Position numbers and translations under genes: made by a program. Of a stretch of DNA of 64,000 bases, positions 62,925 to 64,000 are shown in pieces. This stretch comes from Diphasiastrum complanatum. Lineage: Eukaryota > Streptophyta > Lycopodiopsida > Lycopodiales > Lycopodiaceae. The first letter of the stretch is position 1. Each line of letters starts with the position of its first letter. The stretch spans positions 27,058,995 to 27,122,994 of the forward strand of contig CM055113.1 of NCBI GenBank assembly GCA_029204225.1, given 5' to 3'. The notes under the pieces are model-generated. The model was not told the origin of the DNA. It was given only the letters and a program-made list of their open reading frames with translations, and ran no database searches.

Positions 62925-63398
62925 GCTTAACCGTTTTTGGAATCAGCCAATCAACTACTATCTTGATTTTATCCTTCTCAAACTTGATCTCATAAGCAGT
63001 GACCTTATGACTAAGATAAATCAGCTCATGCTTAAAGAATTCACACTTGGATTCCTTAGCGTATAGTAACTCCTAACGGAGTTTCATCAAGAGAGTTCTA
63101 ATGTTGTCTATGTATTCCTCGCAGGTCTTACGGAGACAAGAATAGTGTCTAGAAAGACTACCACAACCTTTTCCAGATATTGACAAAACAAGTCATTCAT
63201 CATTTTCTAGAACATTGGTGGAGTGTTCATTAACTCCAAAGTCAACACCAAGAACCCATAATGGCCAAAGCTAGTACAAAATCCAGTCGTTTGGACATAT
63301 TACAATTTAATTCTTTTCTAATGGTATCCTACTTTGAGATCAATCTTAGTGAAGTATTTAGCCCCACTTAAGCGATCCACAAGGTCATCCATCAAAGC
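62925..63398 (-). pseudogene. Ty3/gypsy reverse transcriptase fragment
   Basis: The reverse strand from 63398 reads PALMDDLVDRLSGAKYFTKI DLK, then YVQTTGFCTSFGHYGFLVLT, then MNDLFCQYLEKVVVVFLDTI LVS, which is the gypsy RT palm (usual ...VVVFLDDILIYS). The catalytic pair is DT instead of DD. Stops and small frame changes are present. It is cut on the right by the copia LTR at 63406. Confidence 0.75.
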
Positions 63399-63405
63399 TG
63401 GAAAA

Positions 63406-64000
63406 TGTGATTGATTCAACTAGTTTTCTCATATTTGCTATATTTCCATATTTGGCATATTGAGGCCAACTTTGTTTTTAGACTAAGAGATTGACTTTTC
63501 AAAGTTCATTAGTCTAAATGTCATTTGAATAAACACTTTTTGAAAGTGTCAGAAAGTTAGAAGGCGAGTATGAGTAGATTCAAATTTGAATGTTGGGTAC
63601 TTTGAATCTAGACCCAAAAATAGTAGGGTTAGCATTTTGGAGGGAAAGCCAAGTGCCAAATAGGGTTTGGACTTGTTATAAAAGGATGTAACTCATGGAG
63701 AGAGTGATCTTCTCTCTTCTCTATCTCATTTCATGCTTATACATGGTTCTCTTGGGTACTACTATCCATTGGTGCACTGTACTTGTGATTGCATGCAATT
63801 TTATGTGTAGAATGATCCATAATTGTTATTTTCAGATCCACACGTGTGAAATATAGTAGCTTGCTGGTTTTGTACACACATGAATAGTACTTTATCATTT
63901 CCTTCAAGTTTGATCAAATTCTATTAGTGTTTGCATCTCATTTTGTGTGTAGATGCTGATTTTTCGACATTGGTGAGATTGGTAGTGTATTTATCTTTCT
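63406..64000 (+). repeat. Copia LTR (family A/D), runs off the window
   Basis: It starts TGTGATTGATTCAAC and follows the copia A 5' LTR closely, with its TATA box at 63677-63684. The end of the LTR is outside the window, so it may be a 5' LTR of another element or a solo LTR. It interrupts a gypsy RT fragment directly after CAAAGCTGG. Confidence 0.85.

Overview
The window looks like nuclear DNA from a land plant. The evidence is an intact plant-type carboxylesterase gene, a broken Ulp1-like gene with three GT-AG introns of about 100 bases, plant-type Ty1/copia and Ty3/gypsy retrotransposons with tRNA primer-binding sites, a CACTA transposon end, and very long GA/CT and TA microsatellites. A non-LTR reverse transcriptase family and a DUF7869-like protein hint at a seed-free plant (fern, lycophyte or bryophyte), but this is an inference from memory and is not proven by the sequence. 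No bacterial or organellar features were seen.

Layout. 1-2.1 kb: a reverse-strand copia relic split by an LTR-like insertion that carries a ~277-base CT tract. 2.1-5.6 kb: no recognisable gene apart from one unassigned ORF. 5.6-6.06 kb: one end of a CACTA transposon. 6.07-14 kb: a reverse-strand gypsy element with gag, protease and integrase but no reverse transcriptase, and with two LTRs that match only over their last 40 bases. 14.2-19.6 kb: a forward copia element (D) whose RT/RNase H region is replaced by ~730 bases of unrelated DNA. 21.5-24 kb: unassigned forward ORFs facing a broken Ulp1-like cysteine protease gene. 24.4-24.8 kb: a gypsy integrase fragment. 24.9-29.95 kb: a nearly full-length but broken copia (B) with its 3' LTR. 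30.8-32.2 kb: a very old copia RT/RNase H relic. 33.3-34.4 kb: the single intact gene, a carboxylesterase. 37.3-39.8 kb: a broken DUF7869-like gene on the reverse strand.

39.9-51.2 kb is the most unusual part. It is G-rich and AT/CG-palindromic DNA that becomes a higher-order tandem array. Each ~1-1.2 kb unit combines a long GA tract, a conserved segment that ends in a retrotransposon-like primer-binding site, a second conserved segment with G-rich ends, and a block of short palindromic modules. Parts of it are duplicated again at ~2.1-2.4 kb and ~1.35 kb spacing, and it includes two copies of a GC-rich segment. It is best read as a satellite that grew from a non-autonomous LTR retrotransposon.

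51.25-64 kb: a long TA tract, two unassigned ORFs, a non-LTR reverse transcriptase pseudogene split at 54.0/58.6 kb by a nested copia (A) with near-matching 5-base target duplications, an AT-rich stretch without recognised genes, a gypsy RT fragment, and a further copia LTR that runs off the window. Apart from the carboxylesterase, essentially everything interpretable is mobile DNA or its decay product, with nested insertion, internal deletion, capture of foreign DNA and satellite growth all visible.
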